From Elmis aenea (lineage: Eukaryota; Arthropoda; Insecta; Coleoptera; Elmidae), in the NCBI GenBank assembly GCA_947652605.1, contig OX393577.1, positions 1,860,868 through 1,924,867 of the forward strand: DNA of 64,000 nt, given 5' to 3'. The position numbers and the translations under genes are program-made. The notes under the pieces were generated by a model. The model did not search any database and was not told the DNA's origin. It saw nothing but the letters and a program-made list of their open reading frames with translations. Positions 11,566 to 23,579 of this stretch are shown in pieces (position 1 is the first letter of the stretch; each line of letters opens with the position of its first letter).

Positions 11566-13143
11566 ATCTTTAATTAATAAAAAAATAAGTATTGCACACA
11601 ATGTGTTTGGCATGATGTACCTACTCTAGTTTTATAGAATTTCCGAAAATTAAGCACTGTGTAGTAAGTATAGTTTTCAACTTTAATGAGTAAGACTTAG
11701 TCAAAAGCTATTTGCAATGTGGGCTCGAAATTGTCAAGACAATTCCGCGACCACCTAGTTAACGATCACTGATCTACGACAAATACAGAAACCACGTGAA
11801 GAATGCTGCAGTCGACCAGTTGCTGATCATAATTTATATTAATTTACGAGCTAATATTTCAGGCATTCAATCATAGACACCGACATGGTCGGTGCACTAT
11901 GCCAGTATAGGGCGACATGATCCCACGATTAACATTTTATAAGTAATCTTCGATTTTTATTTATAAGGCGAAATCAATTACGTACGTGAAAATATTCAGG
12001 CGCAAACCGTTGCTGCTCTAGCATTAAAAGAAGTGAATAGTGCACTCGGATCATATTCAACATTACAACGAATAAACGCTGCAAAATACATGCAGCAAAT
12101 CATTTATTTTTTAATTCGAATTCCTCGTTTGAGTCTTTGTCACAATTTCATAATCAATAAATTTACAAACTATTTACAGATTTTTAAGTATTTCTTTTAA
12201 ATACCACCCTCTATTTTCAAATACCCTATTTAAAGGCTCTTGAAAATTCTTATCATATTCACTTACAATTAGCCAGTTAATACTTAATAAATGATAGATT
12301 CTTAAATAACGTCGATTGCTGCATTAATTAACTAATACCGACGTGTAAAATAACTGTTTAGGTAAAAGGTTTGCGCCTTAAAAAAAAACTACAGTTACCT
12401 AATCCTGCAGAACGACTGAGTGTGCACAAATTATTCTTTAAAAAATCGTTCGAATCGCCGTTGTTACCTTTTCGTAATGTATTGTTTAAATCGCGCAAAC
12501 ACGAATACGCAATTGAATTTTTAAAAGTCTACCGAAGCATCTGTGTTTCAATTTCCTGCTATGCGATGGGTGCATTCTGCCTCATTTGCATCCCGAGGCG
12601 GCGCCTGCACTAGTTCGCACACGGGATCGACGGTTCGATATCCGATACGACGCTCTCAAAATCGTTACATATTTATTTGATTACGCATTTTTTGAGACCT
12701 TCAAGAACCAGATCGATAGGACACAAAAAGAACGCCGATAAACGGGGCAGGAATAACAGTCCCTAAATCTATAAAACGAGATCAAAGCATCCAGCAAAAT
12801 ACTAATTGCAGTATTGGTAAATAGAATTCGGCTGTAATAGAATTCGACAGGGTAATAAACTTCCATGAAATCTAATAAAGGAAACAAAGGACGTCGAATG
12901 TCCTTGTAAAGCAATGGCTTAATAATATTTTTTACTATTATTTATCTTCATTTTTCGCTGCAATTATAAAAAGAAATTATTAAGGACGTGTAGAAACTAA
13001 CAGAAAATAAAAGTTTTAACTGTGCTAATACTGGGAAGGTGCACACTTCAAGAACTTTACACTAGGAATTTTAAGGCAAAAAAATGCACGAAATAATATT
13101 AAAACTCGTACAAGCTGTTCTTAGTTTGGTCATTTTTTGTAGT
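11566..13143. other. Non-coding stretch, unique-looking
   Basis: No transposon ends or tandem repeats. GC-richer patches at 11700-11930 and 12400-12640 include ACCGACATGGTCGGT, a short perfect palindrome. The 12371-12613 open frame is not convincing as a gene. Confidence 0.3.
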
Positions 13144-13200
13144 TTAACCCTCAAGCGGGCGCGCTGGAGCATAAAATACGCCAGTCTTATGAAATTCTAT
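13144..13200 (+). mobile_element. Possible piggyBac-type terminus
   Basis: TTAA-CCCTCAAGCGGGCG fits the pattern of a TTAA target followed by a CCCT-starting terminal repeat seen in piggyBac elements. No convincing opposite end was found, so this may be a solo end or chance. A similar TTAA-CCCTCATAATACC lies at about 37480. Confidence 0.25.
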
Positions 13201-15269
13201 GTGGCAACTGGGCAACTCTGTGTCTAGCTAGATCTTATCGTAAAAGACTATGTCATTTTGACTTTTAATTCAGTACGTTGTCTTAACTAAAAGATATGTA
13301 GAAGGGTTATAATAATACTTTATTACTTATTAATTCTGTAAAAAAATGTGGACCTAACAATTAAATGTGACTCGTAATCATTTTATGGCATAAATATGTC
13401 CAAAAGGTATGGAATATGCTATATATCTCAGTAAATATCCACTTCAGGGAAAAATGTTTTGAATAAAATTTGTTTGGTACTTAGTTTTCCAACATAAGAC
13501 AAAATTGTTTTTTTTTTGAATAACAAAAGCGCGATGAAAAACAATTGAATTTTTTTAAATGACAAGATACCCCTATATTATACTCATTTGATAGAGAATT
13601 TTTTTCTCTTTTCAATGATGTAAAACTTTAGTACCCTTACTTAAGCAATTTTTTGAGAAAAACGCAAAAAATACTCTCAAACTATTTTAATTGTTCAGTA
13701 TTTATGAAAATAAAACTTGCAAATAGTCAAAATTAACGAAACAGCTTTCCTTGCTATATACAAAACAATAAACCGTTGTTGAATGAACATACTGCCTAGT
13801 ACTTTCACAAGTCTTAGTATACATCAAGCGTTAGTTTTTTGTCTGCAAGGAAATGGGAGGGTTTAAAGCATGATGAGAAACAAAAGCTGAGATTCCCCAC
13901 GATATCAGAGCTATATTCCGTACTTACGAATGTGAATTTAAAATGTATCAGAGTGTCAGGTTCGGGATTCGATTCCCAGGCTCGATACATATATTTTTAC
14001 TTAAGGGTGGAATTGGGAGAAGGGTTTGCTCACAATATATCGGAATTTATGCATTGCAAAATACCTTCCGGCACATTCGATCATATTCTGATTATACTAA
14101 AGTAAAATACTGAAAAAAAACCCAATAAACTTTAAGAAATACTTACTTTTATTTGCAAGTTGGTTAAATATCTTTATTGCCCCATCAAATAGCGAACAAA
14201 TATATCTACAGGGCGATTCAGTTCTTACAGCAATTTTTCTTATTTTTACAGTTACAGAAATTGAAAAGGAGAATAATTCACGATTATTCAATTCGTTTTC
14301 CATTTAGCTCAAAATTATTTTGGAAATAAGAAAAATTGATTTGCGGCTTATAGTTCTTTGGTTTAAATGCACATTTAGTTTTTTTCAAAGGTAATCTTGT
14401 ACAGTGTATCCAAAAATGTAAACACACTACAGTTGTTAAAACTGCTGTTAATTTTTTTTTCAATAAATGTTAGTATTAAGATTAGTAATCAAAATATTGC
14501 ATTTTAATTGCTTAAATATTGCGTTCTGGCCAAGGCATTGCTGAAATCAATGAACGGCTCAACGCAATTTTTAAATATGAGACTCCCTAAAAGAACAACC
14601 TACAATCCTTGCTGAGTTAAGGCCGACAATCCAAGAAAATTGCCGCAGAATTGCAACAGGTTCGTTAATTGATGTTTACACTTGAGTTTCAAAACGAAGT
14701 CAGCAATGCCTTTACCAGAATTAACAGCATTTCGAGTACTTCCGATAATACATTATTTAAACATTTCAAATTAAATGAACATTTCGAATGTTTATCGTAA
14801 CATTTACTTTAAACTATCAATTCATTAAAATATAAATTAAGGAAGAAACAAAAAAGTTATTAACAACCAAAACGTGTATTTTCTTTTGGGTTGTTTTTGA
14901 CATCTTTTCATTTACTTGGATTTAAAATTGTCTTTTTTGTACTATCAACTTTATTTCTTACAGATGAAACCATATTGAGTTTTTACAATGGAAAAATAAT
15001 ATTAATTTAATAATAGATATGTAATACAAAATCTTTATTTAGCTTTGTAGCTAATTTTACATATTTTTATCTTGCCTTTATTTATTTGTAAAAATTCTTT
15101 TAAACTATTACCTAAATCTTAAGATTATTTTTAATACCTTGTATGCATGATTTTTAAGCTTAAATATTGTTTTTGTTTAATTTTCACAGGTAATTCATTA
15201 CAAAACTTAAGCCCTTTGTAGTACAAGGCGATCTGTGTATTTGTTTTCATTAATTTCAATAGTCTAAAG
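13201..15269. other. AT-rich stretch without a gene
   Basis: TACAGTGTATCC at about 14400 resembles a mariner end. TTCGGGATTCGATTCCC near 13957 looks like a tRNA T-arm, but no full tRNA or SINE structure can be drawn. Nothing else was recognised. Confidence 0.35.
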
Positions 15270-15315
15270 CAGGGCTGTCCAACTGGCGGCCCGCAGGCCA
15301 CATCCGGCCCGCAAA
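15270..15315 (+). mobile_element. Solo hAT-type terminal sequence
   Basis: CAGGGCTGTCCAACTGGCGG followed by CCCGCAGGCC and a second CCGGCCCGC closely resembles the 5' terminal region of common hAT (Charlie/ZFBED-like) elements. The matching right end was not found, so this is a truncated remnant. Confidence 0.5.
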
Positions 15316-16549
15316 AGAACTTTTGTTTACAAAAATCATTCAACCTAACCTTTAACACAATTTATATATATTACCTTCTAGAATTTATACTTAATTGTGG
15401 CTTGCTAAAACGTGAGAGAAAAATAAACATCCCGTACTCATACAGAAGTCGGATAGACCTGGTCTAGAATCCCCTTTCTGGTTCTAGTCTAATATTCGTG
15501 AACGTTTCAGTTTTGTATTAAATTTTTAGGCAAATAACGTGGCAAAAATTAATTTACAGCCTTATTAGATACAGGCAAGTAAACGTAATTTTTTGACGTA
15601 TACATAGCCAGTTTAACAGTATTTCGTGTATTTAGAGCATTTTGATATTATAGGCATTGCTCCTTTTTGCTGTTTCTGCAGGTTATGTATTGCCCTCATT
15701 GCATAAAAACAAAATGCTAGAGTTGCAATCAAACCGTAACGTACAAAATTCCTAGAGAATTGTAATTTATAAAATCAAACATTCCAGAAAAACTGCTTAA
15801 AACATCAACTACTAACAAATCGACTTTTTTGTTCTTTAAATGCAACGCCATGAAAAGTAATGCTGTGAAATAACATAAAAAAATTTATAAAAAAAAATAT
15901 TTGCAATAGGTTAGGCAATGCTCCATCAGGGTTGGTTTAGATTATAGAATAATCGGTAGATGGCTCCTTTGCTGATAGAATGTTATTGATAAACTCATTG
16001 GTTTGCAAATTATCAGGCTTTCTTTAAATGTTCTTTTTAATTGCGTAATATATTAGCGGATTAACCACCTTAAATGGAAGTATTTCAAACCAGCACCACT
16101 TAAAGATAACATAAAATACTAACTAATTAGGTACACTTGGTACAAAACTGTTTAATGTTGAACATATAAATTAACTGAGACTCAATATTGAAAGAAACGC
16201 TGTAGAATATCTCTCTCTTACGTTCTGTTTGAAAACTCACCTAGATTTGTAAGTTTAAATTGTGTGTGTCCTGTACAGTTTCACCCATGTATTGTAGGGA
16301 ATCCAAAACAGCTACAATATTTGAAATCACACTGTCTATAGCGGTATACGTTGTGGTAGTTTACAAGTTCCAATATCAAAACAAAGAATCATAGTAGCGT
16401 CCCATCCCCTGTTTAAAATGCTAACCGCAACAAAAATAAAAGAATACCGTCTGATTAAAGAAAATCTATAAATTACGAATGATACAAAGAAAGTAAACTT
16501 TCTTATAAAAACTACATTCCATTGTACAAAATCCAGTTAACTCATTTCA
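15316..16549. other. AT-rich stretch, nothing recognised
   Basis: No coding sequence, inverted repeats or tandem arrays stand out. Confidence 0.4.
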
Positions 16550-16780
16550 CAAGAGCGAGTCCTCCTTTGCGAATTAAGAAGTCGGTTATGTAGCAAGCGG
16601 CACGGATTTTTCAAAAGTCTTATACGCGACCTCGGAATATTTAGCGGTTCCGACTGTTTTAATGTGTGGCAGGCCTTAGTATTCTTTTCTTTGAAGTATT
16701 TTAGGGAGCGAGCTCAGTAATGACGCTTCCCGAGTAATCCATGCATACGAGACTTGGAAAATGCCCCCTACACACACGAC
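16550..16780. promoter_or_regulatory. GC-richer island, possible cis-regulatory element
   Basis: Unique, non-coding and clearly less AT-rich than its flanks, with no repeat structure. It resembles the other islands in the window. Function is only inferred from composition. Confidence 0.18.
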
Positions 16781-17236
16781 TGCTTTTATTTTGCAAATCG
16801 ACGAAAAGATTTAAAGAAAATCTCTTTGTTCAATAAACATGTAGGAGTTGTGTTTCGTTTATTCATTAATAAATAATTGATTTGAACTTCAAAGTGAGAA
16901 AATTGGCAAAGAAAATACTATCGATAATGAAGTTATGTTATAACTAATTAACGAACCAGGAAACCGCGTGATAAAATTTTTATTATGCACTTCAAACCTA
17001 CATTAACTTATACAATTTACATTTTAAATATTTAAAGCTTTTATTGATTGTAAGCTACTGGGGAAGAATTTAAGTTCTAAAAAATTATATAAGCGGAATT
17101 ACATTTTATATTTTGTATTCGTTCATTTTCTTATTTTATTTGATGTTTCAAGTTTCCCCAATTTACTTGTACATTTAGTTTTTCACCAAATTGACTGTCT
17201 TTAATTTTAAAGCTTCAAAATCAAGTTACACTAGAT

Positions 17237-17458
17237 CAGTGTTTCCCAAAGTGTGGTACGCGTACCACTGGGGGTACGGGAAGAGTTGGTGGGGGTACGC
17301 GATTATAATCAATGTTATTTATAATAGAACTTTTATTTATTTTATTATGAATAAATTTTATTTTTCGTTTATTATTTTAATTTTGTTTAACAAGGGGTAC
17401 TCAGTGTAACGATAATTATAAAAGGGGTACACAGATGTCGAAAGTTTGGGAAACACTG
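17237..17458. mobile_element. hAT-type MITE with 8-bp target duplication
   Basis: The left end CAGTGTTTCCCAAAGT and right end (inverted) CAGTGTTTCCCAAACT form terminal repeats starting CAGTG, typical of hAT elements. The flanks CACTAGAT (17229-17236) and CACGAGAT (17459-17466) differ at one of eight positions, fitting an aged 8-bp duplication. The interior holds GGGGTAC-rich sequence repeated near both ends and no transposase. Confidence 0.8.
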
Positions 17459-18204
17459 CACGAGATTATACTTTTAACATTTAGGGTGCCATGATATATT
17501 AAATAAAACATGTCAGAGAAGCTCAAAGCTAGTAAAATTTTGTTTTTCGCTTTGCGTATTTTCAATTGTTTTAAATCAAAATGTAGGATAGTAATAGTGC
17601 ATTTTTTTTATACATGGAAAGAAAAAAAATTAAAATATTAAAATATAATGAAGTATCGATTGTATATTTTTGTATACAAGTTCTAATCAAACTTTGATCT
17701 CAAATGAAATCGAAAGTAAATGTCAGAAATCACAAGAAGGCGGTCGTAGGAGAAACGAGGACACAGTCCTTTGCGCTCCGGCAGGGCAGTTTGTCACAGG
17801 ATGTGTTTTACGAGCAGTCCCAAAGGTATGCTAACCTACAGTTACCTACCTTCCCTTTTAGTCACCCCACGTTGGTGTGGAGTAGCTATACAAGGAAAAA
17901 TACACATCGTAGATAAATGCATTTCTTCAGTTACCTACACAACGCGAACATAATTTCATTAGGATATGTGACGTACCATCATACGTGTCTTAAACAAGGA
18001 ACACGCGATGTGATTATCGGGTTCACGGTATTCCTTGCGCTCAATTACTCGCGAACCTTACCATGAGAACGCCTTGATGTATGTATGTTTATCTAATAAG
18101 CAACACACGTCGCATAACTCAATTAAATTTAAAGCTAAATATTAATGGCGGAATAAGAAACATACTTGTAACTTGTACATTCATTCTTAGAGCAGAGTTT
18201 AGAT
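17459..18204. other. Non-coding stretch
   Basis: No gene or repeat recognised. The overlapping frames at 17704-17953 are in different phases and look accidental. Confidence 0.35.
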
Positions 18205-18393
18205 CAGCGGTTCTTAACCAGTTTCCACCCTTCGACTCACTGTTAAGTGTCATGTACCTACCCCTTGTCGATTGGTCGAGTTAAAAGAACATATTTAGTG
18301 CGAAAATTGTTAATTCTTGCTTTCAGGGCATTGTATTTGATACATACCCCCTGTAGAAGCTTCACGTCTCCCTTGAAGGTCCATGAAACCCTG
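18205..18393. mobile_element. Probable hAT-type MITE, degenerate
   Basis: The left end CAGCGGTTCTTAACC and inverted right end CAGGGTTTCATGGACC are alignable hAT-like termini. The flanks GTTTAGAT and GTATAGAA agree at six of eight positions, compatible with a decayed target duplication. The element directly precedes the first satellite array. Confidence 0.5.
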
Positions 18394-18402
18394 GTATAGA
18401 AA

Positions 18403-19143
18403 CCTCTCTTACGGTATTAATGTTAACATCCACATACGCGGTATATATTGCAAAAGAGGTACCGACGCTTGGGCGTCTTTTGCTAATATTGACGAAAACG
18501 GCTTTGAATATGTTAGCTAAACATGCCCAGGTAATTTTAGAACCATGACAAAGAATTTTCTAGATTTTGTATCTTTTACGGGGTGTTGTCTTACGGTATT
18601 AATGTTATCGTTCATATATGCGGCATATATTGCAAAAGAGGTACCGACGCTTGGGCGTCTTCTGCTAAAGTTGACAAAAACGGCTTCGACTATGTTAGCT
18701 AAACATGCCCAGGTAATTTTAGAACCATGACTTTAATAATTTTTTAGTTATTGTATCTAATACTGGGCGTTGTCTTACGGTATTAATGTTATCGTCCATA
18801 TATTTGGCATTTAATGCAAAAGAGGTACCGACGCTTGGGCGTCTTTTGCTAAAGTTGACAAAAACGGCTTCGACTATGTTAGCTAAACATGCCCAGGTAA
18901 TTTTAGAACCATGACTTTAATAATTTTCTAGTTATTGTATTTAATACTGGGCGTTGTCTTACGGTATTAATGTTATTGTCCATATATGCGGTATATATTG
19001 CAAAAGTGGTACCGACGCTTGGGCGTCTTTTGCTATAATTGTCAAAAACGGCTTCGAATATGTTAGCTTAATATGCCCAGGTTATTTTAGAACCATGACT
19101 TTAATAATTTTCTAGTTATTGTATCTAATACGGGGTGTTGTCA
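18403..19143 (+). repeat. Satellite array 1, four ~184-bp units
   Basis: GTACCGACGCTTGGGCGTC recurs at 18459, 18641, 18825 and 19009, a spacing of 182-184 bp. Each unit runs from TTACGGTATTAATGTTATCG through CATATATG, GCAAAAGAGG, the GACGC-TTGG-GCGTC hairpin, a GACAAAAACGGCTTCGA block and TTAGCTAA, to ACGGGGTGTTGTC. Units are very similar, suggesting recent amplification or homogenisation. There is no coding potential across units. The same satellite, in the same orientation, forms array 2 at 24054-25432. Confidence 0.92.
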
Positions 19144-20542
19144 TAAAAATGACCGATTTACCGGTAATTAATAATTTTTGGGCTGTGTATCGGTAAATGT
19201 ACTAGTGAATTAACATCTCTGAAAAAATCGCAAATGTGTCTAGTCTAGATAAACTTTAGTGTAGTGCCCGCTATAAACGGTTCACATACACTAAAAAATA
19301 AATTCCATTAGCAATACATTTATTACCTACGTTAGATGCATATTGCTGGAGTATAAATTTCGCTATCGCATTTAAAAAAATTAGGCCTAATCGCATAGTT
19401 GTAAAAAATTCATCAAAAACAACAGTAATTTGACATCAAAACGAACACACAATCAATCGTAAATTATACACAAGTATGTAAACTCAATTATAACCAATTT
19501 TCTTCTTTGTGCCTTGGCAATCATCTTCCAATCATTAACAATTATTCAATAATAAATCAGTATTTGCCTTGTGAATATTTTATAACACTTATTCTGTAAT
19601 ATTGCGTTACAGAACAAAATTGTCCTCAGTTTTCGAGATTTAGAGATGCGCGCGTACATATTACATAACTTTAAACACCTACTCTAGTATTATCACTTTT
19701 CTTTAATTAAAACTATCGAGGATTGCGCATCAATAGTAGTAGAAATAATATTAAAACATTTTTTGCATTTTTCATTTTAATTAAAATGTTTTACACATTC
19801 TTAAAACAACTTAATAGCAATGTTAACAAAAACTTATGTTTTTAAAAGTCCAAGAGGCTTGGCAAAGCTGAAGTTTCCATTTCAACAACGCATAAAGAAT
19901 CAATTTAGCCTTATAACACTTTATTTTTAAGTTTTTTTATTTCGCGTAAAATGTATTAAATTTACATAATAATTTTAAGTAGCTGTCATTACACTGGCTT
20001 CATAAACAGCTATTAAAATTATTATGTTTTTCACATAAAGAGTGATTAATTTAAATAGGGCTGCTTTTTCAGTACAGGTTTCAAAAAAAAGCATTAATTA
20101 TTGCGTGTTTTACATCAATTTTAATTTTGCTCTAGATTAATTTTTGGTAGCCATTGCCTCTTCAAAATGCATTTGTAATTTGCAAATAAATTAGGAACAG
20201 ACTAGAATCAAGTTTAAGTTACCTACATGAATGATATTTAAATTATTTTTTTTTAACGTAAGTGAATACGTTGTACCTCGTGTACATCTCTAAAACGTCA
20301 CAACGAAGTTTTTACGCCCCGCAATATAATAAGCAACAATATTAGTAGTGAATGTAAGTAAATACTGGATCGTGACAATAATTGACTATATTATTACGAA
20401 TATGGGAAATATTGATAAAATAACACCTAGCCTGGCAGTTTCGCATTTTGTATAAACGTACGTACGGTTTTAAATTACTGATTATACATCTTGCGATGCG
20501 CAACTATGATTTTTAACACATATTGACTTAAACCAATCAATA
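19144..20542. other. AT-rich stretch between satellite and pogo element
   Basis: Nothing recognisable apart from short CGGTAAAT/ACCGGTAATT motifs directly after the array. Confidence 0.35.
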
Positions 20543-20819
20543 CAGTGAGCTCGCGTTATAAGCAACTAACGGCGGCCAATTCCGATCTAAAAGTTGCTTA
20601 TAACGTGAAAGTTGCTTATATGATAGAAATAGAAACGATTCGATTTTTAACATAAATAAATCTTGTTTTTAGTACTAAAACTAACAATAAAAGTTTACAC
20701 CATAACAACGCGATCTTGGTCGCGTTGCTATGGTGATCTGTACGTACCTATGTCAAACGAAATACGCGCGTGCCACGTACCTTTAGTCGTGATCTATGTA
20801 CTTGTACATCTCTCAAATA

Positions 20820-21060
20820 AAAAAATATGATGTGATTTCATGGCAAGTATACAGAGCGGATGAAACGGCTTTATTTTACAAGTGTTTACCGGACAAAACT
20901 CTTGTTCATACACGTAAGAAAAATATTCCCGGGAGAAAAATATCTAAGCAACGAGTTAGGTACTATTATACCGTGTGCTAATTCCACCGACAATCATAAA
21001 TTGAAATGGTCTTTGGTAAATTATATAAAGCCAAAAAGTTTTAGTAATTTAACGAGTTTA
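20820..21060 (+). pseudogene. pogo/Tigger-like transposase fragment (DDE domain)
   Basis: The first frame reads QVYRADETALFYKCLPDK, then PGRKISKQRV. This matches the first catalytic-Asp block of the pogo/Tigger/jerky DDE transposase, where ADET carries the first Asp. At about 20955 the reading moves to another frame, which gives ANSTDNHKLKWSLV and KPKSFSNL, the usual continuation of the same domain. So at least one frameshift is present. The N-terminal CENP-B-type DNA-binding part and the later catalytic Asp residues are absent. The gene is an inactive remnant inside the TIR-bounded element. Confidence 0.75.
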
Positions 21061-21073
21061 TTACATTATTATA

Positions 21074-21813
21074 CAGCGTCATTCAAAAAGTTTGCAACAA
21101 ATGGATTTTTTTTTTATTATTAATTTCTCAAAAAAATTTATTCCTGATAAAAGTTGGTGCATGATCTAAAATTAATTTAAGGGGAAAAAGAGTTTGATAA
21201 AAAGTCATAGAACACTAGATTTTACCGATTTTTGAAATATTTGCAAGTATAAAGAGCCCTTAGTTTAAGAGTTACAAAAAAAATGTATAAGAAAAAAGTT
21301 ATGTAGAATCCAAAAATAAGTCCCGATTTAAATTTTGACGGTCAAATTCAAATTTTTATTTTTTAAAAAATTTTAACATTCAAAAAGTCTGCAACAAATG
21401 GAAAAGTTTTTTATTATCGATTTTTCTTTTATTCCTAATGAAGTTGGTATATGGTCTAAATCTAATTTTAAGATGAAAAAAAAATTAATAAAAAGTCATA
21501 TGACACTAGATTTTAATGGTTTTTGATTTTTTGAATGTTAAAATTTCTTAAAAAATAAAAATTGAAATTTGACCGTCAAAATTTAAATCTATCCTTATTT
21601 TGGGATTTTTAAAAACTCTGTCCATATTTTTTTTTGTATCTCTTAAAATATTTCAAAAATCAGTAAGATCTAGTGTCATATGATTTTTTATTAAACTTTT
21701 TTCATCTTAAATTAGTTTTAGACCATGCACCAACTTTTATCAAGAATACAATTTTCTGAGAAAAAAATAATAAAAAACTTTTCCATTCGTTGCAGACTTT
21801 TTGAATGACGCTG
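21074..21813. mobile_element. Foldback MITE nested in the pogo element
   Basis: The left end TATA-CAGCGTCATTCAAAAAG and the right end, its exact complement over that stretch, sit between TA dinucleotides. The inverted arms stay alignable for over 200 bp (GATAAAAGTTGGTGCATG, ACACTAGATTTTAC). A second, direct copy of the arm lies at about 21385-21530. GACGGTCAAATTCAAATTT (21338) and its complement (from 21565) form an inner hairpin. The 740-bp element is therefore a set of nested hairpins and carries no transposase. Confidence 0.75.
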
Positions 21814-22277
21814 TATATTAATAATCTCCTAAAAATAAAATGATTGTTAAAACATCTATTGTTAATCTAGATTTCACACGATATTTTACTGCCCTTTTAA
21901 ATAACCTGAATGTTAAAAAAAAACTCAAAATTTTCGTAAAAATGTAAATATTTTGAAAACTGTTGACTTTAGACCCATATAACCTTTTACATTTATTAAA
22001 GTAAATTTTAAGACAAATTCAAAAATGTAAAAATATACAGATGTTCTATTCAAAATTTGAGTCCGTTTCCGGTTGAACCGGAAGTCGCATTGCAACCTTA
22101 ATATTTCCATCGAATCCGAAAAATACCATAACGCTCAGATTCAAAATTTCATTGTTATATCTGCAATAGTATGTTAGATATTTGTATTTTTAACTGTCAC
22201 ACTGACAGTTGCTTATATCGTGTACTTTGATACGATAGTTGCTTATATCGTGGGTTGCTTATAACGCGAGCTCACTG

Positions 22278-22844
22278 TATATGTGTAATAAACACAGGTC
22301 TGCTATTTTGCAGATATATTTTATTTTAACATTTTTACTCGGGTTTTTAAAATATTTCACAATCTCCTAACTTCATTTTCCTGTTAAAGATAATCTATAT
22401 TTAATCCAAATGTAAACTAGTTTGCATTATTTATCACATTAAACACAGTATAATCATTAACGTTATATAAAAAACAAAAAGATTTTGTTTTTGAGGCTTT
22501 TGGATCTCTTTTATCCTTAAAACCACGAAGTCATATAATTTTGGGCAAACTGCTTAATTTGTTGCTAGACTGAAAAACAAAAAAAGAAGCATAGTTTGAA
22601 ATTTTTCATGGTGCGCTTAGTTAAAGTTACTCAAGAATCTTGTTAGAAGAATAATTTTTATTAAACGTTTCACATTTTTAGAAATACAGAACGTTTTCTC
22701 AAAGAAAATTTGCAATGGCTATACATTGATCAAACACGATTAAAAGCAATAGACGTTTGGTCCATTTAGAGTCATGCTAATTTTCTAAATCGTCACTGGC
22801 TTCATACTCACAAAAAAGCAATGATTAATGAATTTAAATCAAAA
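22278..22844. other. AT-rich stretch, nothing recognised
   Basis: No gene or repeat seen between the pogo element and the following hAT remnant. Confidence 0.35.
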
Positions 22845-23076
22845 ATAATTTTATCAAAAAAGTTCCATAAAAATTCTTTTTTTCTCAAAAAGGGTTCCAC
22901 GGATAAATTCAGGGATTCCACGTGTTTATTGGTGTTGCTTCGGTCATTTTACACGATATACATATTTATTGCCTTATTAAAACTGACGAGTACCTAAATA
23001 TAGGTACAGTTAGGGTTTAGCAATTTTTGAAAAATTGTATAAGGGTTCCGCGTCAAAATAAGTTTGGGAACCACTG
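22845..23076 (-). mobile_element. hAT-type remnant, one terminus
   Basis: AAGTTTGGGAACCACTG (ending at 23076) is the inverted form of a CAGTGGTTCCCAAACTT hAT terminus. It is followed inward by two GGGTTCC(A/G)CG copies, as in several insect hAT non-autonomous elements. The opposite end and a target duplication were not found. Confidence 0.45.
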
Positions 23077-23436
23077 CCCCAACCCATATTGTCTCGTATA
23101 TTAAAATTTACTCCCTTTATTATAGCTAAACTTTATTAATAAATATTTTACGATCCAGCAATTATTATTATTATTGCACAATTAACAGCAAAATAATAAT
23201 ATACTGAGCTATTACAATTATTGATGATAAACACATCTTCCCTGCACAGTTATAATGACGCCCATTTTTATTGTACATTGTACAGTGTTATTTATTTATT
23301 ATATTAATTTATGTGTAACCTAAACGGTCAAGCTGTCAGCTGTAACCTTTTTAAAGTCACGTTATTACACGATCAGCTGTTTGAACTACGGTTTAATTCT
23401 ACTATCACGTTAATCGTTAATAGATTCTTTACAAAC

Positions 23437-23579
23437 CTGGGATTTGTCGAGATGACTGAGGTAATTATCGGCCTTCTGTTTTTCATACATAGCTCTTGCC
23501 AGAGAACCTCGTGGCCTATAGGACTTCAAAATCAATGGTTGGGCTGGTTCTGGTTCCCCATCCATTGAAAACTTTGGTA
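23437..23579 (-). CDS. Possible internal exon, unrecognised protein
   Basis: The minus-strand frame reads VPKFSMDGEPEPAQPLIL, then SYRPRGSLARAMYEKQK, then DNYLSHLDKSQ. Its composition is unusually balanced for this window. It is bounded by a plausible acceptor (TGGTCATTACAAG|TACC) and by CCAG|GTTTGT as donor. Upstream in frame there is no ATG until TTG-initiated hydrophobic codons, so an internal exon is more likely than a first exon. Alternatively the internal Met (codon 6 of the exon) is the start. I do not recognise the family. It may still be chance. Confidence 0.3.

Larger units (their letters stand above)
20543..22277. mobile_element. pogo/Tigger-type DNA transposon, disrupted
   Basis: Perfect 24-bp terminal inverted repeats begin CAGTGAGCTCGCGTTATA at 20543 and end at 22277. 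TA on both sides (20541-20542 and 22278-22279) fits a pogo/Tc1-mariner target duplication. A subterminal motif GTTGCTTATA recurs at 20593, 20611, 22208 and 22238 in addition to the TIRs and is a plausible transposase-binding repeat. A transposase remnant is at 20820-21060. A foldback MITE (21074-21813) has inserted into the interior. The second catalytic region of the transposase is not recognisable, so this copy is dead. Confidence 0.88.

Noticed and set aside
12371..12613. 81-codon basic frame as a host gene
   Set aside because: No recognisable motif, no good splice sites and no initiation context. The slightly higher GC of the patch may explain it.
13144..13310. Complete piggyBac-type MITE between TTAACCCTC and GAAGGGTTATAA
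   Set aside because: The right end lacks TTAA and matches only the first few bases, so only a possible solo left terminus was kept.
13940..13995. tRNA-like T-arm (TTCGGGATTCGATTCCC)
   Set aside because: No acceptor stem, D-arm or A box could be drawn upstream, and the T-stem has a mismatch at its base. Neither a tRNA gene nor a SINE is supported.
18545..18730. Open frame with hydrophobic stretch inside satellite array 1
   Set aside because: It is not maintained from unit to unit and lies entirely within the satellite, so it is a composition artefact.
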